Notes: generated by a model from the letters alone, not told the origin. A DNA stretch of 64,000 nt from Odiellus spinosus (GCA_963920705.1 OY987227.1:10395602-10459601), one strand, 5' to 3'. Shown: positions 41,241-54,479, counted from the stretch's first letter. A program made the numbers and translations.

Positions 41241-41695
41241 TGCAACCAAAAGCCGGAACACTGATGAATTACGACAATATTACGTCAAGTTTAGTGGGAT
41301 TATATCAAGATTGTCGGAGTTTAGCCATTACATTAGATATTAAAGAGATTTCGCCAAGATTATATACATTACGTAAAGGTTACAGGGATTGTGCAAAAAT
41401 TAACAGGGTTTAACCCAATTAGAAAAAAAAGCATTAATTAAACATTAAATTATTAAATAGCCACGCGGTAAATATAGTTGGCGATGCGAACTAGACCATT
41501 TTTTCGGGTTGAATCTATACGAAGCTCCCAAGGCCCCGCGATTGCAGTTAGAGGTTGCGTGGGAGGAGAAGGAAAAGGTTCAACACAAAAGATGTCTGGC
41601 TCTGAAATTGTCAAAACCCGTGCCTAGCATAGTCGTACCTCGATAGGGGAACCGCGAGCGACGGTAGAAAAGTAGAAACTGTGGGTGGCAGTAAC

Positions 41696-41719
41696 TAGAG
41701 AGAGAGAGAGAGAGAGAGA
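41696..41719. repeat. (GA)n microsatellite
   Basis: About 12 GA repeats in a GC-richer patch. Confidence 0.95.
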
Positions 41720-43285
41720 ACGCTGGCGTATTTTTAGCAGATAGCGGATTTAATCATTTCGCCGATAACAATTAAAGAGATCGCCTCCGTGGCTCCATCT
41801 GTTATGGTTAAAATTAATTAGGGTACCGACGTAAATGTACGAGGGACTATCAGTTCTATACGCCAAGCGACGCAAACTTTTCTACGTCATTAGCTAGAAA
41901 AGAGAGAAATTACTACTCGTACGGGATGGAAGATGGAGAGGAGGCTAAAAATTTTATTGTCCAAAACGCTTCGCGGGTTTTAATCGGGTGACGGATCTGC
42001 GTTCTTCGAACTACGACATCGCACCGACAGCGTATATACGTGTATATAGTTATACAGACTTATTTTACGCTATTTACGATTTAGAAAAGAGAGATTCTGC
42101 CGACCTAAATAGCGACAAGTCTGAGGGTTGTAAAAGTCGAATAATTTCACCAGTGCAAAAACAGTTTAACTAGATTTCGATCAAATATTTGTTAATTTTT
42201 GATTCTGAAGTTAAAAGCGATGATATTTTCTGGAAGATGTAGTTTAAAAATAAGATTTAAAATATTGATAAACTACGGATTTGGTTTTGTTTTTTCGAGG
42301 AAAATAAAAAGTTTACCCCACAGAAAAATGGCTAACAGATTAACATCGTTTTCCGTTTCGTTTTCTATCTTTCTCAGTCGGTTACTACCTGCGAATAACT
42401 CGACAAAAAGTTTCAGGTTATATCAAGGGGAATGAGTGAGAATATTTTTACTACCCGAGTAGTTTCGGGTAATTTGTAAAGCTATTTTCGGGTATTCTAA
42501 CCAACTCACAATCGCGTACCCGCACAAGCCCTATAAAGTCTTTATCTATATACATAGTCTTCCTACAATATCAAGAGAAGTAATTGTACAAGCTATCTCG
42601 ACGTAAATAGGCGTTTTACACAAAGTTATTTCTCAAAGCCTCTGATAATTATCGAAAATAAGAAAAAAATTCATATTTTTAAAATAGTTTTTTCCTCGTA
42701 AATATATGCCTTTCAATAATAATTTACTCCAAACCATAGAAAATAAACCATTTAGTATTTAAATTAGGTTTGATGGGCATAATTAAACTAAACTTTAATC
42801 ATCTTTGAAACGTTGCTAATTTCTTATTTCCATTCTGATTTAAGTACGTAATTGGTTTAGTTTTAAATCATTAAAGTAGATTTTAATATCAGTAATGTTT
42901 TTCAAATTACTCGTACCGTAATGATCGAATTAAAACTTTACGACGCGAATATTTTCGCTTTCAATTATTAAAAATATAGAAAATCATAAATTATAAATTA
43001 ATTGTTTCCATATTAATCTAATCTATCGTGTTTATATTAACTTTGACATTTAAATTGCTAAATTTTATTGAAAAATAAACCTGTTATAAAATATCAAAAC
43101 ATTAATTATACCGTCGTTAAATATAGTTTTCTAAAACTTTATAAAATCAAGTTAACCCGTTTTTGTACTATGACATTGGCGACGTCGAAACGGTAGCAGG
43201 TTGATATGACGCGAAATTTAAGAGAGACAGAGTAAGGCCGTAATTTAAATGATGTTCTCGCCTTGACGGAGCGTTCGTTGATAGC

Positions 43286-43319
43286 GAGAGAGAGAGAGAG
43301 AGAGAGACAGAGAGAGAGA
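43286..43319. repeat. (GA)n microsatellite
   Basis: GA repeats with one CAG interruption, upstream of a purine-rich stretch. Confidence 0.95.
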
Positions 43320-43496
43320 AGAAGGATGGGGAGAGGGAAAGATGGTGGTTCCAGAAAATAGAAGGGAGTGAACCTCGCGTGTTTTGTTTAGGGGGAAACG
43401 AATGAATAGAGAGATATTTTGTAATTACGTTAAATAAATGGCGGTGTCAAGGCGGTCGCTAGCTACACATCCACGCTACGCTTTAAAGGTAGGATG

Positions 43497-44181
43497 AAAT
43501 AGAAAAGCATATGGAATTTAATTCGATTTCAATCTGCCTTAAATTAGGTTTAGGAAAATTGAAAATATTTTTGAAAAATAAATTTGAAATCTTAATAAAT
43601 AATTTTGATAACCTTAAAAATATCTGCATAGTTTAATATTATCTTTAGAATCTTAAAAATAAAATTGAAATATTAAAAAAAAAAATTAAATCTTTAAAAA
43701 TTGCAAAGAAATATTAAAAAATTACTTTGATATCAGAAAAGTTTAATATTATCTTTGCAATCTTAAAAATAAAATTGAAATCTTAAACAGAAATTGAAAT
43801 CTTGAAAAAAAAAAAAAAAAAAAAAAATAGCTTTGAAACCTATAAAAAATACCCTGAAATCTCAAAAAAAAACAAACTTGGAATAACTTCAAAATTACAA
43901 ATGTATCAAAAAGTGGCAACTGTTTGACCTCCAGGGACAAAAAAGCCCAGCTGTTAAAATGTAAATTATCCAATTAACTTATAGAACACGGTTTTTAACC
44001 CTGATTCCTTCTCAATTAAATAGAAAAAGGTTTTTCCAATGGACATTTAGGTCCCTTCTAAATAAGTAACTGAGTATTTATTTTAATCTAATATTATTTA
44101 AAATTGAATCCTATATTTGGAAGACGTTGAATAAAATCACTATTTATAGCTAATCTAAGTTTTTCTATTTCATCTTCCCTT
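43497..44181. mobile_element. Divergent TTAA-flanked element with internal repeats
   Basis: TTAA at 43493 and 44182. The ends AGGTAGGATGAAATAGAAAA and TTTTCTATTTCATCTTCCCT are inverted with two differences. The AT-rich interior carries a direct repeat of about 110 bp period (GTTTAATATTATCTTT at roughly 43631 and 43741) and a poly-A run near 43806. No coding capacity. Confidence 0.6.
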
Positions 44182-44924
44182 TAAACGTTAACTTATAGGG
44201 ATCGGTGGTGGCGAATTTAATGTTCAACAATATAATGAATTTGTTGCCACGATGCCTGGATAAGATTAGGCTTTTCTGGGGAAGGGAGGGAATAAGTTAA
44301 GGGGAGAAGGGGGGTAAACCATACACTTTCAAACAAATGACGAGCGACTTTGGTTAACGCGAGCGTACGGCTTCGAACAAATAAGGAGGTGATGATGCGG
44401 GTGGAAGGAATCAACGAATATATCGCAGCCAGTTTTGTATACTTTTGTATAAACGGGACATTTTTACTTTTCGAAAAGTTTATTTCGCGTTACGCGTTCA
44501 TTCGTTTATCGGATCGTTTAAAAGTTTTCCGACTCTCCCCCTACCGGTCTCTAAAATCGAGGGAAAACAATAGCTTCAGTCATAATTAATGATTACCCCG
44601 CGACAAACTTAACTAGGGTCGTCATCATCAACTCGGTTTACCTATGTGTAAACAAATTACTCCCTTAAAATTGTTATTAACCCCTCAAATATTCCTTCAC
44701 TCCACTAATACGAGCAAATTATATTTATTCAAAGTTTAAAACATTTTACCGTCCAACCCTCGTTTCGTGGCGAGTTATCTTTCGAGTTTTAATAAAAGAT
44801 TAAATTGTGAAAATTTTAATTTTGATAAAAATTAAATTAATTATTTACTATTAAAATTGATTAATTGTAGTTAAAGTATAATATAATATACGTGTATTTT
44901 TATTACTATATGAAATTATAGTAT

Positions 44925-45085
44925 GGCAGTTGAAACACATTTGCAGGGGCTAATTGAAAATACATGGGTAAATTTCACCCTGAATGATATATTATCCTTA
45001 CACACCAAAGCTAGACAAGGTAAACACATTTACAGGGGCTGATAGAAAATACATGGGAAAATTAAATCCTGAAATGCGCATTCAG
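44925..45085. repeat. Two-unit repeat (TTTTACAGGGGC family), second locus
   Basis: ACACATTTGCAGGGGCTAAT and ACACATTTACAGGGGCTGAT, each followed by GAAAATACATGGG and a CCTGAA word, are about 90 bp apart. The order matches the 6.1 kb locus. A solo inverted word GCCTGTAAAAGTGT is at about 22005. Confidence 0.6.
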
Positions 45086-45407
45086 ATTTAATGTTAATCA
45101 ACTTCAAATTTGGTTCATTTAATCGCAGGGTTTTTTAAAGTTGGACTGATAGCCGAATAAGAAATGTTTTAACAATCTAACTCTTTACAATATGAAATAA
45201 TTTAGGAAAGCCAACAATGTTAGCTAGACCCCTATATTGAACAACAGAAGAGACTTTTAGCAACATTTGAAATCAAGCGCATGATATTTGAATTAATGAG
45301 TTCTACGTATTAGTAGGACTGAATGAGGGTGAAAGCATGAAACACCGTGTAAATAAAATATACCCGCGTCTTTTCTCTGCTATTAATTTAAATTTAAATA
45401 AATAATC

Positions 45408-46165
45408 AGCGTTCACACTAAACCAATTTAAACCGATTTGGGAAACCAAATTTGTAATAAAGATCCATTGTCAAAAAGTAGAATTGGGAAATTTGCTTCA
45501 AGGGTCAATTTGAACATTCAAATCGGTTTGAGAACGGTTTTAAAGTCTGCATGCGTTTGAGTCAATTCAAACCGTTTCGCTTTCATGCAACCGTAATTAT
45601 CGAATGAATTTGAATCAATATACAGGATGACCACTGAAAATTTGAAAATCCTATATAGGAAATTTAGGAAATTTCTTTACGAAATATAGGAAAATATAGG
45701 AAGAATTTTGTGTAAAATATGGGATAAAATAGGAAAAAATAAGTGGAAAATATATGATAAAATAGGAAGAAATAAGTGGAAAATATAGGATAAAATAGGA
45801 AAATAATTAATTAAAAGTAGGAACCATGTTTATTATTGCGTCACAACTCTCGCCACCGGTTTAAACGTGGTATTAATATGATCCAATTGCTTAAATAGTA
45901 TGGAATTTTACAGACTATTTTAACTGGAATATGTGCAGTTAAGCTAAAATAATCTTATACAGCCACAGCTGACAGTATGATTTAGAACTTTACCCTTAAC
46001 TAGAGATTTTGAGTAGAAATATAGGAGATTATAGGAATTGACATTAAATTATAGGAGAAAATAGGAAGGAGGTGAAAATAAAGGAAAAAATATGAAATAT
46101 AGGAAAAGTGGTCACCCTGAATATATCGAAACTGCTTCGGGAAATACCATAAAAAGATCCACTCA
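45408..46165. mobile_element. Family F element, interrupted
   Basis: AGCGTTCACACTA at the left and repeated AAACCGATTTG / CAAATCGGTTTGA words, then TCGAAACTGCTTCGGGAA after the nested insert, follow the order of the 53.7 kb copy. The right end is not clear. Confidence 0.55.
45623..46118. mobile_element. 496-bp non-autonomous transposon with CAGGRTGACCAC ends
   Basis: Ends CAGGATGACCAC and GTGGTCACCCTG are inverted, and AATATA is duplicated on both sides (45617-45622, 46119-46124). Both subterminal zones are rich in TATAGGAAA words, and the left one has a short array of about 32 bp (GATAAAATAGGAAGAAATAAG). It is inserted in a family F element. A 6-bp duplication narrows the superfamily but does not fix it. 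No coding capacity. Confidence 0.8.
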
Positions 46166-46169
46166 AAAA

Positions 46170-48500
46170 ATCTACTAATAATTAGAGGCAAATTATACAA
46201 TTAAGTATACTGAATCAAATTATAATAAGTATTAAAAATAAACAAAACGAAAAAATTCTTGACAATTTTAACGCGCGACGCGGACTTCAAAAATCAAATG
46301 GCGTGGAGAAAAGAATAAAACGGCAATACAACGCCATAGATTAGTCATGTAGATTGGGAATATAACCTCCTAAGACGAACGAGAAGAGAGATAAAAAAGA
46401 AAGCGCGAAGGGATGAAGGGTAAAGGAAGGAAAAAATAAAAAAAAGGAGTAAGAAGACAGCTGTTAAGAGCGAACGCGAATATAGGCGAGCCACAAGTGC
46501 CGATATTGACCGCGCGCCGTATCCCCCCAGAATGCACCTACCTATCTAACTCCTCCCCTTCCCTCGATAGCGAACCCCCTACACAACCGGTACGCTTGAC
46601 TGATAAAGAGAGGCTCTAGCCCCTCAATTTCTTCCTCCTCTCCACATCCCTTCCCCATCTTCCATACACTTCTTCCCACACACACATACACATATACAGC
46701 CTTTCCTTATATATATATATATATAAACCTAAACCTAGCGCTCCACCTCTTCCTAGGGCTTCCTTTCCTGGCTATAGCTTATTTTCTTTTTCACGTAGCG
46801 TCCGCCTTCGCCTTCTAAATAGTAATCGATGCGTGCCATGGTGTCTGTTCAACGAGGGAAACCCGAATAGAGTCGATATTGTATATTGAAGAGTTGTACT
46901 AATACCACGCGGTAATTTCTTCTTTCAATAAAACATTTCTATATTCAGCCTCGTAAGGCGAATCGACCCGTGTCAGTTAGAGACTTCGGTAAATATAATG
47001 ATAAAAAAGGTTCCTATTTTATATTTTGTTTCTCATAGAGAAATATAGGGTGCTTAGTTAGTACAGGCTGAAATTTAACAATGGTATCGACACAATTAAA
47101 ACCATGAAGCGAGGACGAATACACGTGAAAGGCTAATTAATTGGGACATTCTATTTCTAAATCCGTTGTAATAATTTGATTCAACTGAAGTTTGCTTAAT
47201 TGTTAAAACTTAAAAAGATTAACACACGTATTAAAATAGTTTTGAAAAAGTCTGCTCATGAACGGAAGTATATATATTTCAATATTTATTCTAAAGTTCA
47301 TCCGCCAAATTAGAAGGAATAGAGTGAAACAATGGGAGAAAGAAACCCAATTAATGACGTCTTAAAGTCGTTTCTCTTTCTATGTGCCATTCACTCTAAC
47401 GCATCGAAACCAGTAGACCAAATATACTAATAAAGTTAAAAAAATTTAAATAATAATTCTTATGAGGTTTAACATTGTATATCAATCCGCCTCATTGTTT
47501 TCCCATTATACGAACCTCGCTTTAAAAAAATCGTCTGTATTTGGTTTAATTTCATCTTCGAACTAAATATCTATATAATTTAAAAATCCACATTGCAAAA
47601 CTCTCATTCCCCTAACATTTCTTCATTCATTCTGATTCCTTGTACACGTTCAACTTATTTGAAACAATAGAGTTGAAGTTGGAGAAAGGAGAAATAAGCA
47701 TTAAGGAGTTTTAGAAATCTAACTATAGGAACGCGTACGTTTACGCGTAGATACCATAAATAAAACAAATCTTGTCAAAGAACAGATACATTGAGAAAGT
47801 AGCTAACAAACACCGTGACGCTTATAAGAAATACAGGTTTTCGAGACTTTGTAGACGTTGCTTCTATTAAATCGAACACGAGGTATTATAGATTCCTATA
47901 TAATAAAGGCTCCGGGTAGAGTTGGTGCTCGTAAGCCGGAATAAAGGGTCACCGCGGCGCTGTTCGCCTCAAGACGTTCTAATGCAAGGCCAGGGATTTT
48001 TACCAACGAGATTAGTATATCTCTATGGGGGAAAGGTGAAAGTATATTGGTAGACGGGGAAGGAGGGTGGATTCGCTAGGGACGAGCCAGGAAATCCCAA
48101 TGGGAGAATGGCCGGAGAGTATACTATCTATAGCCCCCTGTTGGCTGGCGGGCTACGTCTATGGTCAAGGATTAGTAGACGCAGGTGTAAGAGAGGCCAA
48201 TAAAGAGAACCTCTCTCCTTCTTATACCGATTCCTTTTTGTCCCACATGTAGACCCCCCTTAACCCATTTCCTCCGCGCCACAAACCCTAAGTATATATC
48301 TTATCAATATAGGGATCTTGTTGCAATCTTATAACTTGTCTACAACAATCGGTATTTCAATAGAATATGGATCTATGTAGACTAGCTATTCGTAAGAAAT
48401 TTACTTTTACTCGCGAGTGAGTTTTGAAAGCTACAATACATGGAGGAATAGGTCAAAACAATATCCACATAGTTTCAATAGGAAAAAAATATTTTCTATT
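46170..48500. other. Unassigned DNA with a GC-richer patch near 46.5 kb
   Basis: The patch 46460-46620 has GAACGCGAAT and CCGCGCGCCG; a short TA run is at about 46710. No gene or element is recognised. Confidence 0.5.
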
Positions 48501-48503
48501 AGT

Positions 48504-48675
48504 GGTCGGGGTTTGAACAAGATTATCCACAAATATTTGGTTAATCAGTTAATCATAAAAAATAATCGGTTAATTATTCGAGATTACATTGCATTTATCA
48601 TAGACATCCCGTGGATAATTTCTAAATATGAATAAAGATAAAACAAACAGAAATTATCTTATCCAAACCCCGACC
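48504..48675. mobile_element. 172-bp element with GGTCGGGGTTTG ends
   Basis: GGTCGGGGTTTGAACAAGAT at the left and the inverted ATCTTATCCAAACCCCGACC at the right differ at two positions. The interior is AT-rich with repeated TTAATC words. The target duplication is unclear. The overlapping ORF 48417-48635 is not gene-like. Confidence 0.6.
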
Positions 48676-48774
48676 TCTATTTACTATAAATGTTACTATA
48701 CATAATTAGCTATGCTAATATGCTTGGATTTATTATTTAACATTGAACCAGTTACTTCTGTATTCGAATATTTA

Positions 48775-48945
48775 CTTCTAAATTGTTTTATTTACAACTA
48801 AATTGTTTTATTTACTTCTAAATGGTTTTATTTACTTCTAAAATTGGATTTTCTTCTAAAATGGAATATTTTTTCTAAATTAACCTATTTACTTCTAAAT
48901 TAACCTATTTACTTCTAAAGTAGGCTATTTACTTCTGAATATGAT
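48775..48945. repeat. Minisatellite, about 20 bp unit
   Basis: About nine units of TTTATTTACTTCTAAATTG with variants (AACCTATTTACTTCTAAAT). Confidence 0.85.
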
Positions 48946-49837
48946 GAAATAGGACCAAATAATAAGAAAATATCTTCAAATTTCCAGTAAATTGAAGCAA
49001 ATGGGAAAATTAATTTTAAAAACAAACGGTGTAAATATTATTGCCCAATATGTGGCTCATTTTGGTCGAACTAAGAAGAAAATAACCCGTTTTAAAGCTT
49101 TTATGGTTTTGTTTATACACTATAGAGTTTTAATAAAATATTTTTATATAATTTTAAAACTAACCACCCAAAAATATTTAAATTTAAATAAATATAAACC
49201 TAACACATCTAAACTGTCTTAACATTAAAACTATGATGTGAAAGCCTTCGCGTATAACCGTAATTTTTCCTCGAGTCGCTCAATTTCGTGTTTTTCAGGG
49301 TACTATTAAATCGGGTGACAGGTCTATTACCCTGATGTACTCTCAACCAACCTGCACCTGGCTAAGACCGTTTTTGGCGGTTATGTACGAAACAAATTAA
49401 ACACAGAAAGGTGAAAAAAGGGCCTAGGAAATTTCCTTCCACGTCTACACTATATAGAGAAGATTCTTAAAAACTCTCGTTTGAAAAAGCAAGAAGCCTC
49501 TAATATATATAGGAAATGAGATTTTAACTATTTTTTTCTTTATGGAATTTAACGTTTGGTAACGCTCCGCTCCTAAAATCGTACATAAGGCCATTTCCAA
49601 CAGACGCTGATTATGTATAATCCTAAGGAAAGGTTTTAGAAAACTTCATCTCCGCGGGGTTATGAGAGCGGACGAACCAGACGCATTAGGGACTGACAAC
49701 GGTAAGAGAGGGTGAAAATGCGTCTTATTTTAAATCGATTACTTGACCAAAATCAGACACTTAGTTAGGCTAAGAAATGATAAATAATGACGAAAACGTA
49801 TTATTGTTCATGGTGTTGAGTAACTAAAAATATTTAA

Positions 49838-49900
49838 AGACTTCACTTAGATACACAACCTGACTCGATTCGGGCCTCGTCAAGGAAACAGGTGAAAAAT
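49838..49900 (+). mobile_element. Terminus of the 16-17 kb inverted-repeat family
   Basis: ACACAACCTGACTCGATTCG followed by GGCCTCGTCAAGG matches the left end at 16145 and the inverted end at 32120. Only one end is present. Confidence 0.55.
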
Positions 49901-51578
49901 GATCGACACCGAAACACAAATCATTTTTTTTTTTTTCAACTTTCAGATGCGTTTTACTAAGCCTAATCCTTCTATAATAACTCGAGGCTGTATGAATCGT
50001 TACGAAGGTTAAAAATTTCGTGATTTTCCTTTTCACCTTCTCTTTAAAAGTTTTACGGTATATCCGCGTGACGAAAGTCGAGTTTATAAGCGAGGAAAGA
50101 GGTCGGCATCAGTTGAGAAGACCGACGACTAAATAATATAAAGGAGACGACTAGAATCGTCGCCTCGTCTTGTCATTACCATACCAAATAACCTTGCCAG
50201 ATACGTGAGGCGAAAAGAAGGGGAAAGGAGGTAGAATCCTGGGTCGAGCTTCTCGATGACCTTATAAAGGTTGCAGACAAAATGGCAGGAATACTCTTTG
50301 CTTATGTGGGGGGGGGGCTTTAATCTCGATTGCTAATTCTGTATGTATGTGTAATTCGTCAAAAACTTGTTGATATATATAAATACCTAAGATCATTGGA
50401 TCAAAAAATCTATCGTTACATATGCTAGATATAAATTCGTGAATTTTAAATCAAAAACAATACAGTAAAATTTAAATTTTTGGTGGGAAACAACTAGGTC
50501 TAGCTTAGGGAATTAGCCTCAGGAGAAAAATTAAAAAAGTTCTTTCTAGAGAGGTGAGAAAGTCAGTAGCAGACGAATTTTAGATTCAAGAATGATACCA
50601 TAGGCTAAAGGCGCGTTTCCAATCAACATGTTTTTGCCAAAAACGTAACTTTTTCGTCACAACTAAGGTAAATTTCTAAAGTTTCTTTAAAGCACAAATA
50701 TTTTTTATTGAAAACGGGACTTAATGCTGTATTTATTGCGTAGTTGAATGAGTTCTTGAATTCGTGAAATAGCAAGAAAGCTAAGGCAGTGTAATACACA
50801 ATGTTAAAACCGATTTGAACAAATAGGTTTGAAAACTAAAAATGCCTCTAGTGTAAACGTATAATTTTAAAAGCTATATCGTGTGCATATGGCTATATTT
50901 TGACAAAAATATCGTCCGCTAACCCAACAATTCTATTAGAAATTCAGATCTCTTTATTTTCACTAAAATAATATGGCGAAATAAACCCTGACGAGATCGC
51001 GTTCCCATTTGTTAGATAATTAGGTTTAATTTATCCGCGGCAGAAAGTTAACATCAAATATTCTTCGTACATTAGACTATAAAGTCGCCCGATAATAAAT
51101 TATTAAAATCGCGATCTTTGCACGGAAACAATCAATAATAAATTTAGCGGCTTGTATCCAAAATCCTAATCTAATTTCGACGGATTCTCCGCGTTATAAA
51201 CATCGAAAAGCCGACGTACGCTCATATATTACGAATTAAGAAGGTTCCAATTCCTCGTTCCCCCAAACCCACCTATTTCGTATTTAAAGCTTTAAATCTT
51301 AGGGGTTTAAGTCGCGTAAGGCGGCGGGTGAATCGACGAAGGCCAATTTCTCATTTATATCTATAGGATTTACTTTGATTCACCCCCATTTCTCGTATTA
51401 TTTGAACAATAAAGCAACGATTATTTGCTAATCCCAGAAACCTTTATAGTTTATATTCCCATTCTAAAACCTTCTCCGTTTAGTCGATTCAAGCCAGCGA
51501 GAACGAGTCACGTTACAAAGTCAAATATACCGAGGTCGCGCGTCTCTTTATTATATACGTATTAGAAGACAACCCGCC
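49901..51578. other. Unassigned AT-rich DNA
   Basis: Contains a G-run (about 50308-50317) and the family F fragment at 50.8 kb. No coding signal. Confidence 0.5.
50795..50855. mobile_element. Family F right end, fragment
   Basis: TTAAAACCGATTTGAAC and CTCTAGTGTAAACGTA resemble the right end of family F. A possible partner GGCGCGTTTCCAATCAAC lies near 50610 but is a weak match. Confidence 0.4.
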
Positions 51579-51582
51579 TTAA

Positions 51583-51800
51583 AGGGAGACTGAAGTACAT
51601 TCAGCAAGATATTATTTTATATCTGTTACTTATACTTAAAAAAAATCACTAGTCAAAAAATAATAAATATAAAGGTAAATATTTTTCTCGGAAAGTAGGC
51701 TTAGCAAGGATTCATGGGATGACTGAAATCTCAACTCAACAGAGTCAATGTCAGCCAATCAGTATAAGTGCGCGACTCTCAAATCAATATAGAAATAAAG
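51583..51800. mobile_element. TTAA-family MITE, left half
   Basis: TTAA at 51579, then AGGGAGACTGAAG, later CTCGGAAAGTAGGCTTAGC and GGATTCATGGGATGAC. This is the left-arm order of other copies. The right arm is absent and a pyrimidine-rich array begins near 51845. Confidence 0.65.
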
Positions 51801-51844
51801 CGCGAACTTTTCGTGTGATTGGTCTTAAATTAGACGATATTTCA

Positions 51845-52195
51845 ACCCAAAACTTTTTCCTGGCATTTTTCAATCCTTTCCTACCCTTTATCTAAGTCTT
51901 TTTTCAACCATAGCTCCACATTTTATTCAACCCATTTTCGTACCATTTTTCAACGCTTTTTTCAACAATTTTTCAACGCTTTTTTCAACAAATTTTCAAC
52001 CCTGTAAGTAGCACAGTCATTTTTCAACTTTTTTCGGAGCTTTTTTCCGACCATTTTAGAACCTTTTACAGAGCCTCTTCCCAAGCATTTTTCAAGTTCT
52101 TTTCCAGCCCTATCCATACAATTTTCTTTAATATTTTTCCAACCTTTATTCAACCCTTTTTCTAACCCTTTTCCAACCAAATTTCAACCATCATT
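51845..52195. repeat. Degenerate TTTTTCAACC array
   Basis: TTTTTCAAC, TTTTTCAACGC and CCTTTTTC words recur about every 11-20 bases with no fixed period. The minus-strand open frame rich in Lys and Gly is the translation of this array and is not taken as a gene. Confidence 0.7.
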
Positions 52196-52269
52196 TCCCG
52201 TTAAAAGAAAACTTGATTTTGCTTTACACTTTCCCTTTTAAGTATATAGTAGTCGTGCAGTTCTAGTTT

Positions 52270-52614
52270 GTGTTAGAGTATATAAAAGATCAAAACCCAA
52301 GAATGCTTGGTCGCGATTTACAGCTGGCGGGCTTCATAATTCACGAGGAGCAGGGCGCGAACTCCAAGAATTCGGACACTCACGTACCGAGGAATGCCGA
52401 GCTAGCGCGGCATCAGCTTATAGTGTCTCTTTACGGGCGTTTAACTAAATTACCCTTAAATCCTATCATTATTTTCAATTCTTTGGGGTGGATTCGTTTC
52501 TGGGGGACGTGGGCTATACAATACACCATATTACAAGGAATTGGTCGGAAGGAAGTATTATTTAAAACGCGCGTTTCGCGCCAAACAATCCACGTATCAC
52601 AAGTTAGAAAATAA
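52270..52614 (+). other. Open frame of 114 codons, unassigned
   Basis: The frame starts MLEYIKDQNPRMLGRDLQLA and has mixed composition, better than most frames here, in a locally GC-richer patch. I recognise no domain and see no splice sites or repeats that explain it. It could be a chance frame or an exon-like piece. Confidence 0.15.
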
Positions 52615-52917
52615 ATTATTATAATAAAATATAGACTTACCGATTTCCTGATATGAAAGACGATGTTGATTGGTGGTTTAACAGGAACATCCCTGCAGTC
52701 TCGCGATGGTATAGAACATCTTAACTGTAAAGAAAAATAACGGAATTTATAATAATAATCATACTTAAACAGGGAAGGAATAGGGGGGCGTGGCTATTGA
52801 GGGAGCACCGAACTCTGTTGAACGAGGGCGCGATGAATTGGATCGAAAAAAATTAGAGGGAGCGTATCATCTACGCCCAGGAACATGTAAAGTTAAACTT
52901 TAGTGAAAACTCCACTT

Positions 52918-53092
52918 GAGTTTTTTTTTTTTTTTTTTTTTTTTCAAAACTCGCGGCGAGTTTTTTCTTCTTTGTTTTTTTTTCAAAAACACGCGGCGAG
53001 TTTTTTTTTTTTTTTTTTTTTTCAAAAACACGCGGCGAGTTTTTTATACATATATTTTTTTGTTTCCAAAAAAACGCGGGGAATTTTCTTTT
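52918..53092. repeat. Array of poly-T and CGCGGCGAG units
   Basis: Four units of CAAAAACACGCGGCGAG followed by a long T-run, about 45-65 bp each. The first unit is a small palindrome, AAAACTCGCGGCGAGTTTT. The aromatic-rich ORFs are repeat artefacts. Confidence 0.85.
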
Positions 53093-53690
53093 TTAAGAGT
53101 GTGGTTCCAGCGTATCGCGATACTAAAGACACGCTCTTCATTTACAAACGTCGATTAACGCTAACACAAAGCTTAATTTATTTATTATATGGTTTAAAGA
53201 TTAAAGATTTGGAGATAAAGTTGTATGAGATGTTTAATAAAGAAAGAAATGAAGCCAAGTGAGAGAAATTCAAGTAATTTTACTATATTACGCGGATAAT
53301 TATGCCAAATAATTAATAACTAATTAAAATAAAAAACCTTATTTGTTATCATTTTTTAAAGTTCGTCATTTTTGACGGATAATAGCATAGTTTTAAATAA
53401 TTTGCAATGTACAGAATAAAAATTAAATCACATTTCTAAATCATAAACTATTAATTCGTATTTTGTTATCAATATTGACTTAAATTTAATCAAGAACGCT
53501 AAAAGTATTTTGCAGTACTATCATTTATGGTGTTTTTGATAAGCGCGCGCCACTATACGGAAATTTTTAATTCAGAGGCACTTCTCGAATGTTTTATCGC
53601 GCAAACAATTCTTATTTTCAAAAAATTATATAACTATACCGTCAATTCTTGAAAATTCAACGTTAATCCGAATTGGTAACGTATAACAAA

Positions 53691-53963
53691 AGCCGCGTTC
53701 ATACTAGGCCTTGTAATCGATTTAAATCGTTTCAAAACGTTTCGCTATTCTTTTCCCGAATAGATTTGATTCGATTTCTCGAAACTGCTTCGGGAACCAG
53801 TTTCATATCGATTCGTTCATACCATTCGATGAAGCTACGATAAATCGATTTATAAATATAATGCGTGAACACGTGACGCTTAAAACGATTCTTGGCGATT
53901 TGAATATCGGTTTGATTTTACAGTTCAAACCGATTAAGAAATGCTATAGTGTGACCGTAGCTA
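53691..53963. mobile_element. Family F MITE, complete copy
   Basis: The left end AGCCGCGTTCATACTAG and right end CTATAGTGTGACCGTAGCT are imperfect inverted repeats. Inside are ATCGATTTAAATCG, TCTCGAAACTGCTTCGGGAA and TTCAAACCGATTAAG. Length about 273 bp, no coding capacity. Confidence 0.65.
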
Positions 53964-54479
53964 AACAGACTCCTATTATTTGAAGGGTTCAAAAAGCGAA
54001 AAATACTATTTAGGGAAAAACGCTAAGATAGACGCGAAGTATAGAAAAGAATGAACGAGAGAGATCTGATGCGAGAGCGAACTCGAAAAATAAAGATGGA
54101 AAAAAGACGAAAAAGAGGAAAACAGTTTGGACGAGCAGCTGCGAAAAGTAAAGAGAAAAGCAAGCACTCTAGCAGCCAAACGAAAGAGAACAGTACCGCG
54201 GAACTTACGCCTCGTTCGACTTAAAAGAAACAACGAAACGATGTAAGGGGAAAGAGGAAAATTACAGAGAACGAATGCTAAGCTATCGTATCACTACCTC
54301 AAACTTCTAACGAATTGATTCAAAAAAGTCGAACTGAGTTTGAAATCACGACCATCAGAAGTTTGCAATGAGTACAAAGTTTTAAGCTAAATATCTTCTA
54401 GCATTAAGAAACGAAATAGATCCAGGTCGGCTATAACTTTCTACGCGTTGTAAATTCAACTAGATAATTTGGCCGAAGG

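Noticed and set aside
51962..52180. Lys/Gly-rich 72-codon ORF
   Set aside because: It is the complement of a TTTTTCAACC array.
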